From positions 1 through 64,000 of the forward strand of contig UQQU01000003.1 in NCBI GenBank assembly GCA_900543325.1: DNA of 64,000 bases, written 5' to 3'. The translations under genes were made by a program, and so were the position numbers. The notes beneath the pieces are model-generated. The model was not told where the DNA came from, did not search any database, and worked only from the letters and a program-made list of their open reading frames with translations. The first letter of the stretch is position 1. Each line of letters begins with the position of its first letter. Of the stretch, positions 26,495-35,246 are shown one piece after another. Source of the DNA: an uncultured Clostridium sp. (lineage in GTDB: Bacteria; Bacillota; Clostridia; Clostridiales; Clostridiaceae).

Positions 26495-27168
26495 CTAAAT
26501 TGTTCGTTAAAGCTTGAATACCGTGATGACGAAAATTAATGATATTATCTCTAGGAATGGTGTAATTTGCGTTAAGAATTTATATTATTTTTTCCGGAAA
26601 AAGAGCTAAAGCTTCGAAAGTCACTTTGTTCCCTCAGCTTCTTAACGTCCTTTTTCCTCCAAAAATAATTAAATTCTAAAACTTAATTACAATATTCCTT
26701 CCGATAATATCATTAATTTTTCTCTATCACTGGCTTTAAAGCTTAAATATACAATTTTCTGCGCATCCCCTTAAAAGTTAACGACTTGTGCTATATTTTA
26801 TATAAAAAATAATTAACTAAAAATACTTTACCTTTCATAAAGTAAAATACATTTAAATAAAAAGGTAACTATCCTATCAAAACAATTTGTAGCACAAAAC
26901 ATTAACTATAAAGGGGTGCGTTATAAGCAGATACATGGAGAAAGAAAAAATGAAATATTAATTTGGAGGGAACATTGAAATTGAGCCGTAGAATTTAATC
27001 TTTGTGGAATTGAACTTGCGTAAAGAAGTTGTATTGAAGCGTTAGCGGCTTTTACAACTTTAGCAAGTTCAATGGAACAAAGATATAAATTCTAAGCGAA
27101 AATTTCACCGTTCCCGGAAAATAAATATTTCATTTTTTCGCTTCCGTGTGGTGCGCAATATTTTTCAA
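26495..27168 (+). repeat. structured intergenic element, copy 1
   Basis: A 674-bp block with no ORF, alignable along its length to 56023-56602. Strand is given by convention. It folds into three long hairpins: 26527-26730 (arms GAAAATTAATGATATTATC and its near complement), 26760-26930 (TGCGCATCCCC with GGGGTGCG; GTGCTA with TAGCAC) and 26944-27140 (GAAAAAATGAAAT with ATTTCATTTTTTC, and inside it TTGAACTTGC with GCAAGTTCAA). About 100 nt (26582-26683), itself a hairpin, is absent from copy 2. The left end adjoins the smpB promoter; the right end stops about 50 bp short of a cobalamin riboswitch. Nature unknown: a non-autonomous mobile element or a large structured RNA. Confidence 0.8.
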
Positions 27169-27218
27169 TAGTCTCTATTATATCATCCTTACCTTCCCAC
27201 CGAAGTATAGATTAAAAT

Positions 27219-27385
27219 CTAGGCAGGTCTCCTGGCTTAAACTTCATCCGCATCTCATCCTTCCCAGCTTTATAAAAACCAGTGGATTAATTTGAGATTT
27301 GTCTGTTATTACAGTAGCGGGGGCTGCAGCGGCATTTAACCGCTTTCCCTTTTAACTTTAAAACTACGTTTTAAAAACCTAAATC
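27219..27385 (-). promoter_or_regulatory. cobalamin riboswitch without its gene
   Basis: The minus strand shows the class signature in order: GGGAAAGCGGTTAAATGCCG, then GCAGCCCCCGCTACTGTAAT, CCACTGG, GGGAAGGATG, GATGAAG and AAGCCAGGAGACCTGCC. The expected downstream cobalamin-transport or B12-independent enzyme gene is absent. Instead the structured element begins about 50 bp on, then smpB with its own promoter. A TTGATT-17-TTTAAT promoter candidate lies just upstream (near 27420-27450). Upstream on the same strand is the decarboxylase gene at 27515. Confidence 0.9.
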
Positions 27386-27514
27386 TTCAACTATTCTATT
27401 TTTATATCTATTTTATTAAATACTAAATTAGAATATTAATCAAGAATTTTTTATTTTTATATGATTTTTCCACCAAAATACTATGTAAAATAAAAAAGTT
27501 TATATTTAATTATA

Positions 27515-29158
27515 TTACCATTTGAATTCTTTCCACTCTTTTGCATATTCATCGAAAAGCTCATTTATTCCCTTTCCTATTGTTATGTATTGATCATCAG
27601 TTAAATTTGCTAAAGATACTCTAATTGACCAAGTTGGTCCCTTAAATCCATCTCCATTTAATAAAACTATTCCATATTTTTCTGCTAATTCAAATAAAAA
27701 TTCAATTGCACTACGCTCTCTTTTTAAATATTCAACAAACTCTTCTCCATATTTAAATTTAGCCCAAACTAATAAGTCATATTTATTATAATAATTTGTA
27801 CTATATATATCATGTTTCATTGGTAATCCAATTAAATTTTCATCTAATAACTCTTTACGTCTTTTACAAATGTTTTTAGTTTGTTCTTTATATCTATTTT
27901 CTTTATCTAACAATGCAAATATTGAAAATATAGCCATTTGCACCTGTTGTGGAGTAGATAAACCAGCTGTATGATTTAATGCTACTTGCCTACTATCAGC
28001 AACTAATCTATCAATAAAAGGAATTTTCTCTGGATCTGTACTCATAGTTGAATATCTTTCATCAACTATGTCTTTATCATCTTCATTTAATTCAGCTATT
28101 AACTTATCAAAAACGTTGTCTTGTGCTAAGGCTATAACACCTAACCTCCAACCTGTTACTCCAAAATATTTTGAATAGGAATATACTCCAATTGTATTGT
28201 ATGGCATAGTAACCATTAATGATTTAAACTTATCACTAAATGTTCCATAAACATCATCTGTAACAATCATTAAATTAGGATTATTTTCTTCTACTATGTT
28301 TTTTATATATTCCATAGATTCTTCATTTATTGCTACTGATGGTGGATTACTTGGATTAACAATACAAGCCAATTTTATATCTTGATCAGCTAATTTATCT
28401 AGTTCTTTCTTAGGATATTGCCATGTATGTCTACCTTCTTCATTAAATTCTGATGCATATATATTTACAACTTTAAAATTATATCTTGGCAATTCAGGAA
28501 TATCTAAATATGGTGTAAATATAGGCACTAATAATGCTATCTTATCCCCTGGACATAGTAATCTATTAGCTTCTAGTGAATCAAATATATAGCACATTGC
28601 AGCAGTTCCACCTTCCACTGCAAAAATCTGATGATTATCACTATTAGGATTACCTCCCATTTCTTTAATCAAATAATCTCTTACTACTATTTCAATATGT
28701 GTAAGCATTCTATCTGGTAATGGATAATTATCTCCTATAATTCCATCAACAAGTTCAAAAACCCAATTATCCTTATTAAAATTATGTACATCTATTCCAT
28801 ACTCTATTATATTATTAAGTAATTCTATTCCAGGTGAATCTTGATGTTTCTCATAATAAAGCTTAAATCTATTATAAATCCCTGTATTATGAGGCATTCC
28901 AGCTAAATCTCCATCACACCAAGTTCGTTGTGTTTCCTCAACTGCAAATTGACCTAATGTAAAAAAGGCTTGCCTTGGAGTTGAAGCCGTCCAATTTGGA
29001 TTTCCTCTTCCTGCATTTAGCAAAACATTAGTGCCTTTTCTCTCTGATTTTAATGCAAGTTCAATTAACCTATCTTTCAACTCAAAAGGGCTTAAACTCT
29101 TAACTTCTTCTATTAATTTTTTTCTTTTTATTTCTCTAATAGTACTTATTTTAAACAC
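27515..29158 (-). CDS. asdA: bifunctional aspartate aminotransferase / aspartate 4-decarboxylase
   Basis: About 545 residues, the usual length for this PLP enzyme. GRGNPNWTASTPRQAFFTLG near the N-terminus is typical. VYSYSKYFGVTGWRLG holds the PLP Lys, and CIVNPSNPPS and VTDDVYGTF are fold-type I motifs. It converts aspartate to alanine and CO2 in the cytoplasm; with an antiporter this can generate proton-motive force, but none is adjacent. The GTG at 29158 overlaps the GGGG of the ribosome site, so it is a poor start. The codon 8 nt beyond the G-run, in frame, is ATA (29149), giving a plausible N-terminus STIREIKRKKL. Confidence 0.9.
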   Translation of the reverse strand: MFKISTIREIKRKKLIEEVKSLSPFELKDRLIELALKSERKGTNVLLNAGRGNPNWTASTPRQAFFTLGQFAVEETQRTWCDGDLAGMPHNTGIYNRFKLYYEKHQDSPGIELLNNIIEYGIDVHNFNKDNWVFELVDGIIGDNYPLPDRMLTHIEIVVRDYLIKEMGGNPNSDNHQIFAVEGGTAAMCYIFDSLEANRLLCPGDKIALLVPIFTPYLDIPELPRYNFKVVNIYASEFNEEGRHTWQYPKKELDKLADQDIKLACIVNPSNPPSVAINEESMEYIKNIVEENNPNLMIVTDDVYGTFSDKFKSLMVTMPYNTIGVYSYSKYFGVTGWRLGVIALAQDNVFDKLIAELNEDDKDIVDERYSTMSTDPEKIPFIDRLVADSRQVALNHTAGLSTPQQVQMAIFSIFALLDKENRYKEQTKNICKRRKELLDENLIGLPMKHDIYSTNYYNKYDLLVWAKFKYGEEFVEYLKRERSAIEFLFELAEKYGIVLLNGDGFKGPTWSIRVSLANLTDDQYITIGKGINELFDEYAKEWKEFKW

Positions 29159-29240
29159 CCCTTTAATTAAACATTTATTTGCAATACTTTTCTATTATTG
29201 CTATTTTGCTCTTTATATATTTAAAATATTCTTATAACAA

Positions 29241-29276
29241 AAAAGAGATTTGCACCTAAAGGCAAATCTCTCTTTT
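29241..29276 (-). terminator. terminator ahead of asdA
   Basis: AAGAGATTTGC and GCAAATCTCT form an 11-bp stem with flanking A and T runs. It would end a short transcript carrying the micropeptide frame at 29285-29386, upstream of asdA. Confidence 0.7.
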
Positions 29277-29284
29277 AAACTATT

Positions 29285-29386
29285 TTATTTCTTTATATTA
29301 GTTATAACTATTGAAACTAATGAGCTTATTATAAGTATTATTAATAATACTCCTGCTACTTTTACAAAAATTTCATAATTTATTAT
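29285..29386 (-). CDS. possible single-helix membrane micropeptide
   Basis: A 33-codon frame that reads INYEIFVKVAGVLLIILIIS and ends NIKK: a short soluble start, one hydrophobic helix and a basic tail. It has a strong AGGGGG site 8 nt before its first codon, but that codon is ATA, with no ATG, GTG or TTG in frame. TATAAT lies about 80 bp upstream and a terminator just downstream, so it looks like its own transcription unit. The size and shape recall small regulatory or subunit peptides; I do not recognise it. The rest of 29387-29726 shows only this promoter and that of the next gene. Confidence 0.4.
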   Translation of the reverse strand: MINYEIFVKVAGVLLIILIISSLVSIVITNIKK

Positions 29387-29726
29387 ATTTCTCTCCCCCT
29401 AACACTATAACTTTTTTAATTTCTTTAACTTTATTTCCCTACTGATTTATTACTAAAAAAGCTATTATATACTTTATCTAAATTTAATTAATTGAGTATT
29501 TGTTAACACTAACTTAAATACTTAACGCCAATTTCACTTTCCTATATTTTACCTTTTATTACATTATCCTACTTCAAATAAATAGCGTCAAGTTATATAC
29601 ATTTCTTAATTTAGAATATAGGAGAATTTCTCACAATAAGGTTAAAGCTATGTTATAATCTACTTATTCATAGTTAACAATAATATAAAGTTATTATTAA
29701 AATTTTAGAAATTCAGAGAGGTATAT

Positions 29727-31241
29727 ATGAAAAACTTAAAAATTTATTTTACATCTGATATGCATGGATACTTATATCCTACAAATTATATAGATAAGGA
29801 GCCTAAAAATATTGGCTTAATAAATATGATTAATGATTTCAAAAAAGATGGTAATACATTAATTATAGATGCAGGTGACACTATTCAAGGTTCGCCTCTT
29901 ACCTACTACTTAAGTGGTCAAAAATTCAATACTCATCCTATTGCAGATATTATGAACGCTGCTGGATATGACTTTATAACTCTTGGAAATCATGATTTTA
30001 ATTATGGATTATTATATTTAAGAAAATATCTTCGTACATTAAATGCTAAATGTTTATGTGCAAATGTTATTGATAAGACTGGAGAATTACCTATTTTACC
30101 TTATTCTATAAAAACTTTAGAAAATGGATTAAAAGTCGGTGTTATAGGAATAACAACTGACTTTATAAATTACTGGGAAAGAGCTGAAAATATAGCTAAT
30201 ATAAATATTACTGATACATTTGAGGCTGTAAAATATTATTTTGATGAAGTAAAATCAGCATCGGATATCGTCATTGGACTTTATCATGGCGGGTTTGAGT
30301 ATGACTTAAACTCACATAAGCAACTTATGTTTACAAGTGAAAATATAGCTTATAAATTATGTGTAGAATTTGACTTTGACATCTTACTTACTGGTCATCA
30401 ACATATGCCATTAGCAGATACTATAATTAATGGTACTCATGTTGTTCAAACACCTCAAAGAGCTACAAACTATGTACAAATAGAGTTGAATTTAAATGAT
30501 GATGGTAGTAAAACTATTACCTCATCTCTTCAAAAGGTTAAATTAAATTTTGAAAATGAAATATATAATAAATATTTACCTTTAGAAAATGATGTTCAAC
30601 AATGGTTAGATACTCCTATAGGATTTTTAGATGAAAATTTATATCCATCTTCTCATTTAGATATGGCTCTAAATGGTTCAGCTTTAGCTAACTTTATAAA
30701 TGCAGTTCAACTTGATGAAAGTGGTGCTGATATCTCATGTACTTGTTTCTCTAATGAAATAAAAGGATTTGATAAAAATGTTACTGTAAGAGATGTTGTA
30801 TCTACTTATATGTTTCCAAATACACTAGTAATAGTTGAAATTAATAGGACTCAATTAAAAACAGTATTAGAAAGATGTGCTAGCTATTTTAGTAATAATA
30901 ATGGCAATATATCAATTTCTGATACATTTTTAAAACCTAAAATACAACATTATAATTATGACTATTTCGCAAATATAGATTATACTTTTGATTTAAATAG
31001 ACCTGTTGGTGATAGAGTTGTATCTATAAAGTTTAAAGGTAAAGAATTAGATGATACTTCTAAACTTTCTCTTGTTATGAATAATTATAGATCAACAGGA
31101 GTTGGTGGATATGATGTATATAAAGAATGTCCACGTTTAAAAGAAATATTAGTAGAAATGCCTGAAGTTATTATTGACTATTTTATAAAGCATAAAAATG
31201 TTAAAGTTGATAAAACTAAGTATATTAATATTATTTATTAA
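29727..31241 (+). CDS. 5'-nucleotidase / cyclic phosphodiesterase-like metallophosphoesterase
   Basis: 504 residues, UshA/CpdB type. The metallophosphoesterase domain (1-280) has SDMHGYLYP, DAGDTIQGSP, TLGNHDFNYG, YHGGFE and LLTGHQHMPLAD as metal-binding motifs. The C-terminal nucleotidase domain (about 300-490) has ANFINAVQLDESGADISC and NNYRSTGVGGYDVY. Unlike most relatives it lacks a signal peptide, so it should be cytoplasmic. The likely role is dephosphorylating nucleotides or 2',3'-cyclic nucleotides. It is a single gene with GAGAGG before the ATG and a hairpin after the stop. Confidence 0.88.
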   Translation: MKNLKIYFTSDMHGYLYPTNYIDKEPKNIGLINMINDFKKDGNTLIIDAGDTIQGSPLTYYLSGQKFNTHPIADIMNAAGYDFITLGNHDFNYGLLYLRKYLRTLNAKCLCANVIDKTGELPILPYSIKTLENGLKVGVIGITTDFINYWERAENIANINITDTFEAVKYYFDEVKSASDIVIGLYHGGFEYDLNSHKQLMFTSENIAYKLCVEFDFDILLTGHQHMPLADTIINGTHVVQTPQRATNYVQIELNLNDDGSKTITSSLQKVKLNFENEIYNKYLPLENDVQQWLDTPIGFLDENLYPSSHLDMALNGSALANFINAVQLDESGADISCTCFSNEIKGFDKNVTVRDVVSTYMFPNTLVIVEINRTQLKTVLERCASYFSNNNGNISISDTFLKPKIQHYNYDYFANIDYTFDLNRPVGDRVVSIKFKGKELDDTSKLSLVMNNYRSTGVGGYDVYKECPRLKEILVEMPEVIIDYFIKHKNVKVDKTKYINIIY

Positions 31242-31248
31242 GTGTTTT

Positions 31249-31277
31249 AAGGTCAACCTATATAATAGGTTGACCTT
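31249..31277. terminator. bidirectional terminator
   Basis: AAGGTCAACCTA and TAGGTTGACCTT form a perfect 12-bp stem with a 5-nt loop between two convergent genes. Confidence 0.8.
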
Positions 31278-31288
31278 AACCTTTGCAA

Positions 31289-33367
31289 TTATCTCTTTAA
31301 TACTCTTACTTCATATTTATTTAATGTTAATTCTTTATTTACTTCTTCATTAGTAAGCATATCTACATAATTATTATCATCTAAAATAACACTCTTACTT
31401 TCCTCACTAAAATTCATAACAAATACATAATCATTTTCTCCATCAGTTCTCATTTGAGCTGTAACTCCTAAAGGTAATTCTGTATCTATTACAGATTTAA
31501 TTTCTAAATCATTAATTATTTTTGTAAAGAACTCAGTATCAAAATCATTGTTAGTTCTTGCTGCTACATAATACGCCTTACCTTTTCCATAATTATTAAC
31601 TGTTAATGCAGGCATTCCAGCATAAAAGTCATTTTTATAAGTTGCTAATACTTCTGCAGTTTCAGCATGAATTACATCACAATAATCTCTTAACTTATAA
31701 GTTCCTTTAACACCTAATTTATTATCATCTTTAAATTCTAAATAATTTACGTCTGAATCATATAATGTGTCAATTTCTTCAGCCCAAATCCCAGTAACTT
31801 CTCTTAATGGACCTGGGAAACCACCTAAGAAGCATAAATCATTTTCATCTACTAATCCACTGAAATAAGTTGTAACTAAAGTACCTCCATTTTTAACAAA
31901 CTCAGTTATTCTTTCTGCTACTCCTGGTCTAACCATATATAGCATTGGAGCTACTAATAATTTATACTTAGAAAAATCACAATCCATATTTACTACATCT
32001 ACAGAAATACCTTTTCTCCAAAACACCTTATAATAGTCTTCAACAGTTTCAAAATATTCTTTATTATCATTTTTAAGAGCTTGACAATCATCTATTGCCC
32101 ATCTATTTTCCCAATCATATATAATTGCAACTTCTGGTTCTACGCTAGTTCCAATTAAATCACTTAATTTTTCTAATGTTTCTCCAACTTGCGTAACTTC
32201 TCTAAATACTCTAGTGTTTTCATGACCACAATGATCTACTACTGCTCCATGGAATTTTTCAGATGCTCCTCTTCCCTTTCTCCATTGGAAATATTGCACT
32301 GAATCTGCTCCATGAGCTACTCCTTGAAGTGAAGATAATAAATGCATTCCTGGTCTCTTTGTTTTATTAACTTTATGCCAATTAACTAAACTTGGAGTAC
32401 TCTCCATTATTAAAAACGGTTGTCCTCCTTTTAATGTTCTATATACATCATGAACAAAGCTTACATTTGCTGCTGTATCATATGTTTTTTCAAAATCATT
32501 ATGCCATGCTGGATAGTCATCCCATGATACAACATCAACTTCCTTAGCAAACTTCCAATAATCTAGTCCATTAAATAAAGTCATTCTTGGATAATCTCCC
32601 ATAAAATTAGTTGTAACTGGTATATTAGGGGTTATTTCTCTAATTGGTGCTATTTCATTTTTATAGAAATCTATAGTTTGATGTGTAACAAATCTTTTCC
32701 AATCAAGGTTATGACCATGAACAAATTCTTCTCCATGATGTGCAGGACTCTCTATTTGTGACCAACTTGTAAATTTATGACTCCAAAATCCAGTCCACCA
32801 TGCTTTATTTAACTTTTCCAAATCATTTTCATACTTAACTTTTAACCATTCTCTAAATGCTTCTTGACAAAGATCGCAATGACAATCTCCACCATACTCA
32901 TTAGATACATGCCACATTATAAGAGCTGGATGATCTTTATATCTTTCTGCTAGTATTCTATTAATCTCTGAAGTCTTTTTCCTATATATTGGCGAAGTAA
33001 AGCAATGATTATGTCTTTGTCCATGAAGTATTCTCTTTCTATCTGACCAAACACGTAAAACTTCTGGGTACTTTTCTGACATCCAAGCTGGCCTTGCTCC
33101 ACTTGGTGTAGATAATATTACATGAACTCCAGCTTCAGCCATATCATCCATAACCTTATCAAGCCATTCAAATGTATAAACCCCTTCTTCTGGTTCTATA
33201 GCACTCCATCCAAAAATATTTATAGATACACAATTACAATGTGCTAATTTTAATAATCTTACATCTTCTTTCAATACTTCAGGATAATCTAACCATTGAT
33301 CTGGATTGTAATCTCCCCCATGTAGAAATCCTTTAACTTTTTCATTAACTGGTTTAAACTTTTTCAT
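31289..33367 (-). CDS. beta-galactosidase, GH42
   Basis: 692 residues from ATG 33367. An in-frame ATG 15 bp upstream overlaps the GGAGG site and is not used. A TIM barrel with GGDYNPDQW near the N-terminus, MWHVSNEYGGDCHCDLCQ (acid/base Glu and the Cys cluster that binds zinc) and PFLIMESTPSLVNWH (nucleophile Glu) is followed by the trimerisation and C-terminal sandwich domains. No signal peptide: it cleaves beta-galactosides inside the cell. It is the last gene after an importer (permeases 36154 and 35247, binding protein 33634), which probably brings in galacto-oligosaccharides. A hairpin at 33453-33492 may lower its expression relative to the binding protein. Confidence 0.93.
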   Translation of the reverse strand: MKKFKPVNEKVKGFLHGGDYNPDQWLDYPEVLKEDVRLLKLAHCNCVSINIFGWSAIEPEEGVYTFEWLDKVMDDMAEAGVHVILSTPSGARPAWMSEKYPEVLRVWSDRKRILHGQRHNHCFTSPIYRKKTSEINRILAERYKDHPALIMWHVSNEYGGDCHCDLCQEAFREWLKVKYENDLEKLNKAWWTGFWSHKFTSWSQIESPAHHGEEFVHGHNLDWKRFVTHQTIDFYKNEIAPIREITPNIPVTTNFMGDYPRMTLFNGLDYWKFAKEVDVVSWDDYPAWHNDFEKTYDTAANVSFVHDVYRTLKGGQPFLIMESTPSLVNWHKVNKTKRPGMHLLSSLQGVAHGADSVQYFQWRKGRGASEKFHGAVVDHCGHENTRVFREVTQVGETLEKLSDLIGTSVEPEVAIIYDWENRWAIDDCQALKNDNKEYFETVEDYYKVFWRKGISVDVVNMDCDFSKYKLLVAPMLYMVRPGVAERITEFVKNGGTLVTTYFSGLVDENDLCFLGGFPGPLREVTGIWAEEIDTLYDSDVNYLEFKDDNKLGVKGTYKLRDYCDVIHAETAEVLATYKNDFYAGMPALTVNNYGKGKAYYVAARTNNDFDTEFFTKIINDLEIKSVIDTELPLGVTAQMRTDGENDYVFVMNFSEESKSVILDDNNYVDMLTNEEVNKELTLNKYEVRVLKR

Positions 33368-33452
33368 GCTCTTTTCCTCCATATACCAAATAATCTACTT
33401 ATATTTATTTCTTAAAAATACTTTTCTATATATATGTTGTACTATTTAAAAT

Positions 33453-33492
33453 AGCAGGTGACTCTAATTTTATTAAATTCAAATCACCTGCT
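33453..33492 (-). terminator. hairpin between the binding protein and GH42 genes
   Basis: AGCAGGTGA (33453-33461) pairs with TCACCTGCT (33484-33492). A short T-rich tract follows on the minus strand. It could be a partial terminator or an mRNA processing stop inside the operon. Confidence 0.55.
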
Positions 33493-33536
33493 TAATACAC
33501 TATTTATAGTGATAGAGAAAACTTATTATATTTTTT

Positions 33537-33632
33537 ATTAACTAAATCAAAGATTTAGAATTTTAACTGAAACACACTACTCACTTTCATTCGTAGGTGT
33601 AAGTTCGATTAACTAAATCAAAGATTTAGAAT
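33537..33632. repeat. 25-bp direct repeat with internal dyad
   Basis: ATTAACTAAATCAAAGATTT begins both copies; the 25-bp unit occurs at 33537-33561 and 33608-33632. Each contains CTAAATC-AAA-GATTTAG. The second copy ends next to the stop codon of the binding-protein gene. This looks like a local duplication of about 71 bp that has since diverged between the repeats. Confidence 0.7.
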
Positions 33633-33633
33633 C

Positions 33634-35175
33634 TTACTTATATGATTCAACAAATTCCTTTGCTTGTTTTTGGCACTCTTCTAAAATCTTATCAAAACCT
33701 GCTTGTGTTAATTTTTCTCTGTATTCTTTAACACCAGCCTCCACATCATCAACCATTCCTAAGTCTAGTGGTACCCCATATTGAGTTATTACATTACCAA
33801 CAGCTGCCATTTCATTTTTTACATTAGAATCATCAAATGAAAATGCTGCTAAAGGATTTGAAACTGTATACTCTTCACTCCACTTGTTAATAGTTTCTTG
33901 AACTATTTCTGGCTCTGTAGAAGAAATACGAGCAAATTTAGTACTATACCATCCCCAAGGACAAACTTCACCTGCTGGGAACGCTTCACTAGCAGCTAAA
34001 GATGTATATTCACCTTCTCCAGAATTCTCCCAGTGAGTTCCTTCGATACCATACCAAGTTAAGTTATTAATTTCTTCATCATATCTTAATAATTCAATTG
34101 CCATTAAAGCTCTTTCAGGATTCTTAGAATTAGCATTTATTGCAATACCATTGTTTGTATAAGGTTGAACAACTCTATTAATTCCTTCGCTTAAATCAAG
34201 TAATGTTGCTTTCCATTCAGGATTAGATTCATTCATTTCAACAATTCTGTTAGCTACAGTACTAAGATTCCAAGTCATTATTGCAGTTTTTCCTGCTACG
34301 AAATCTTCATCTCTAGTAGCTTGACTTGAAATTGAATCAGCTGCCCAATATCCCTTATCAGCAAATTCCTTCATCTTAGTTACATATTCCATATATTCAG
34401 GAGTATCAACAAAAGCAAATACTTCACCTGATGTATCATTTACATCATATCCAATTGATGGTGTTGGAGCTCCACTAATAGTTGAAAATCCATATCTTTC
34501 AATCATATATGGCCATTGTAAGTTTTGACCTCCGCCATTTGCGATAACCTTTATACCACTATCTTTTTCGCCTTCTGCAACTGCAGCCATAAATGCTTCA
34601 AGCTCATCATAACTACTAATTGTTTCAAAACCATATTTACTAGCTAAATCTCCTCTATAAGCAAATATGTTTGTTCCATATTCATTTCTATCATTTGGTA
34701 CCATATAAATTTTGCCATCTACTTTTGCTTGATCCCAAGCATCGGCAGGCTCATTTGCATAGATTTCTGGAGCATATTCTTGTAATAATTCATCTGTTAA
34801 CTCTAAAAATCCATTTTTAGTTGCAACTTGGCTATAGTAACCCCAACCTGAAGCTGTGAATATTAAATCAAAATCTTCTCCTGATTGGAATAAAAGTTGA
34901 TACTTTGTAGTCATATCTGACCACGGAATAAAGTTAACTTCTAATGTAGCATTTATTTTTTCCTTCATCTTTTCATTAACTTTTTCATAAACTGCATCAA
35001 AATCTTTTGGTTTATCTCCAATTAAGTACATTTTTAATTTTACTTCTTTTAATTCAGAACTACTTGATACAACATTTTCGCTACTTTCTTTCGAACCACA
35101 GCCTACCATAAATGTACTTAGCATAAGTAAGCTTAATCCTATAGTAGCTAATTTTTTTATTGATCTTCTTATCAT
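33634..35175 (-). CDS. carbohydrate ABC importer, solute-binding lipoprotein
   Basis: 513 residues. A lipoprotein signal peptide ends in MVGCGS (lipidated Cys about residue 26). The remainder is a family 1-type binding protein, of the long type seen with LplBC/YtcQ systems (start KMYLIGDKPKDFDAVYEKV). It is third in the operon, after two permeases and before GH42, so the ligand is probably a galactoside. No ATPase is encoded in the operon; these systems usually share an MsmK-type ATPase from elsewhere. GGGGG lies 9 nt before the ATG. Confidence 0.9.
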   Translation of the reverse strand: MIRRSIKKLATIGLSLLMLSTFMVGCGSKESSENVVSSSSELKEVKLKMYLIGDKPKDFDAVYEKVNEKMKEKINATLEVNFIPWSDMTTKYQLLFQSGEDFDLIFTASGWGYYSQVATKNGFLELTDELLQEYAPEIYANEPADAWDQAKVDGKIYMVPNDRNEYGTNIFAYRGDLASKYGFETISSYDELEAFMAAVAEGEKDSGIKVIANGGGQNLQWPYMIERYGFSTISGAPTPSIGYDVNDTSGEVFAFVDTPEYMEYVTKMKEFADKGYWAADSISSQATRDEDFVAGKTAIMTWNLSTVANRIVEMNESNPEWKATLLDLSEGINRVVQPYTNNGIAINANSKNPERALMAIELLRYDEEINNLTWYGIEGTHWENSGEGEYTSLAASEAFPAGEVCPWGWYSTKFARISSTEPEIVQETINKWSEEYTVSNPLAAFSFDDSNVKNEMAAVGNVITQYGVPLDLGMVDDVEAGVKEYREKLTQAGFDKILEECQKQAKEFVESYK

Positions 35176-35246
35176 CTTAAAATCCCCCTCATAACCTATA
35201 TATAAATTCTTTTGTTGTTTATCTTTATTGTGTTTTTTATTAATTC

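Noticed and set aside
26495..27168. Structured element as a group II intron (GTGCG motif near its right end)
   Set aside because: No domain V hairpin or 3' AY end could be found in a consistent orientation, and there is no reverse transcriptase.
26495..27168. Hammerhead ribozyme (TGATGACGAAA block at the left end)
   Set aside because: The stem II expected between CUGAUGA and GAAA is missing and no three-way junction forms.
33537..33632. CRISPR array start
   Set aside because: Only two repeats, with an internal dyad, no further spaced copies and no cas genes.
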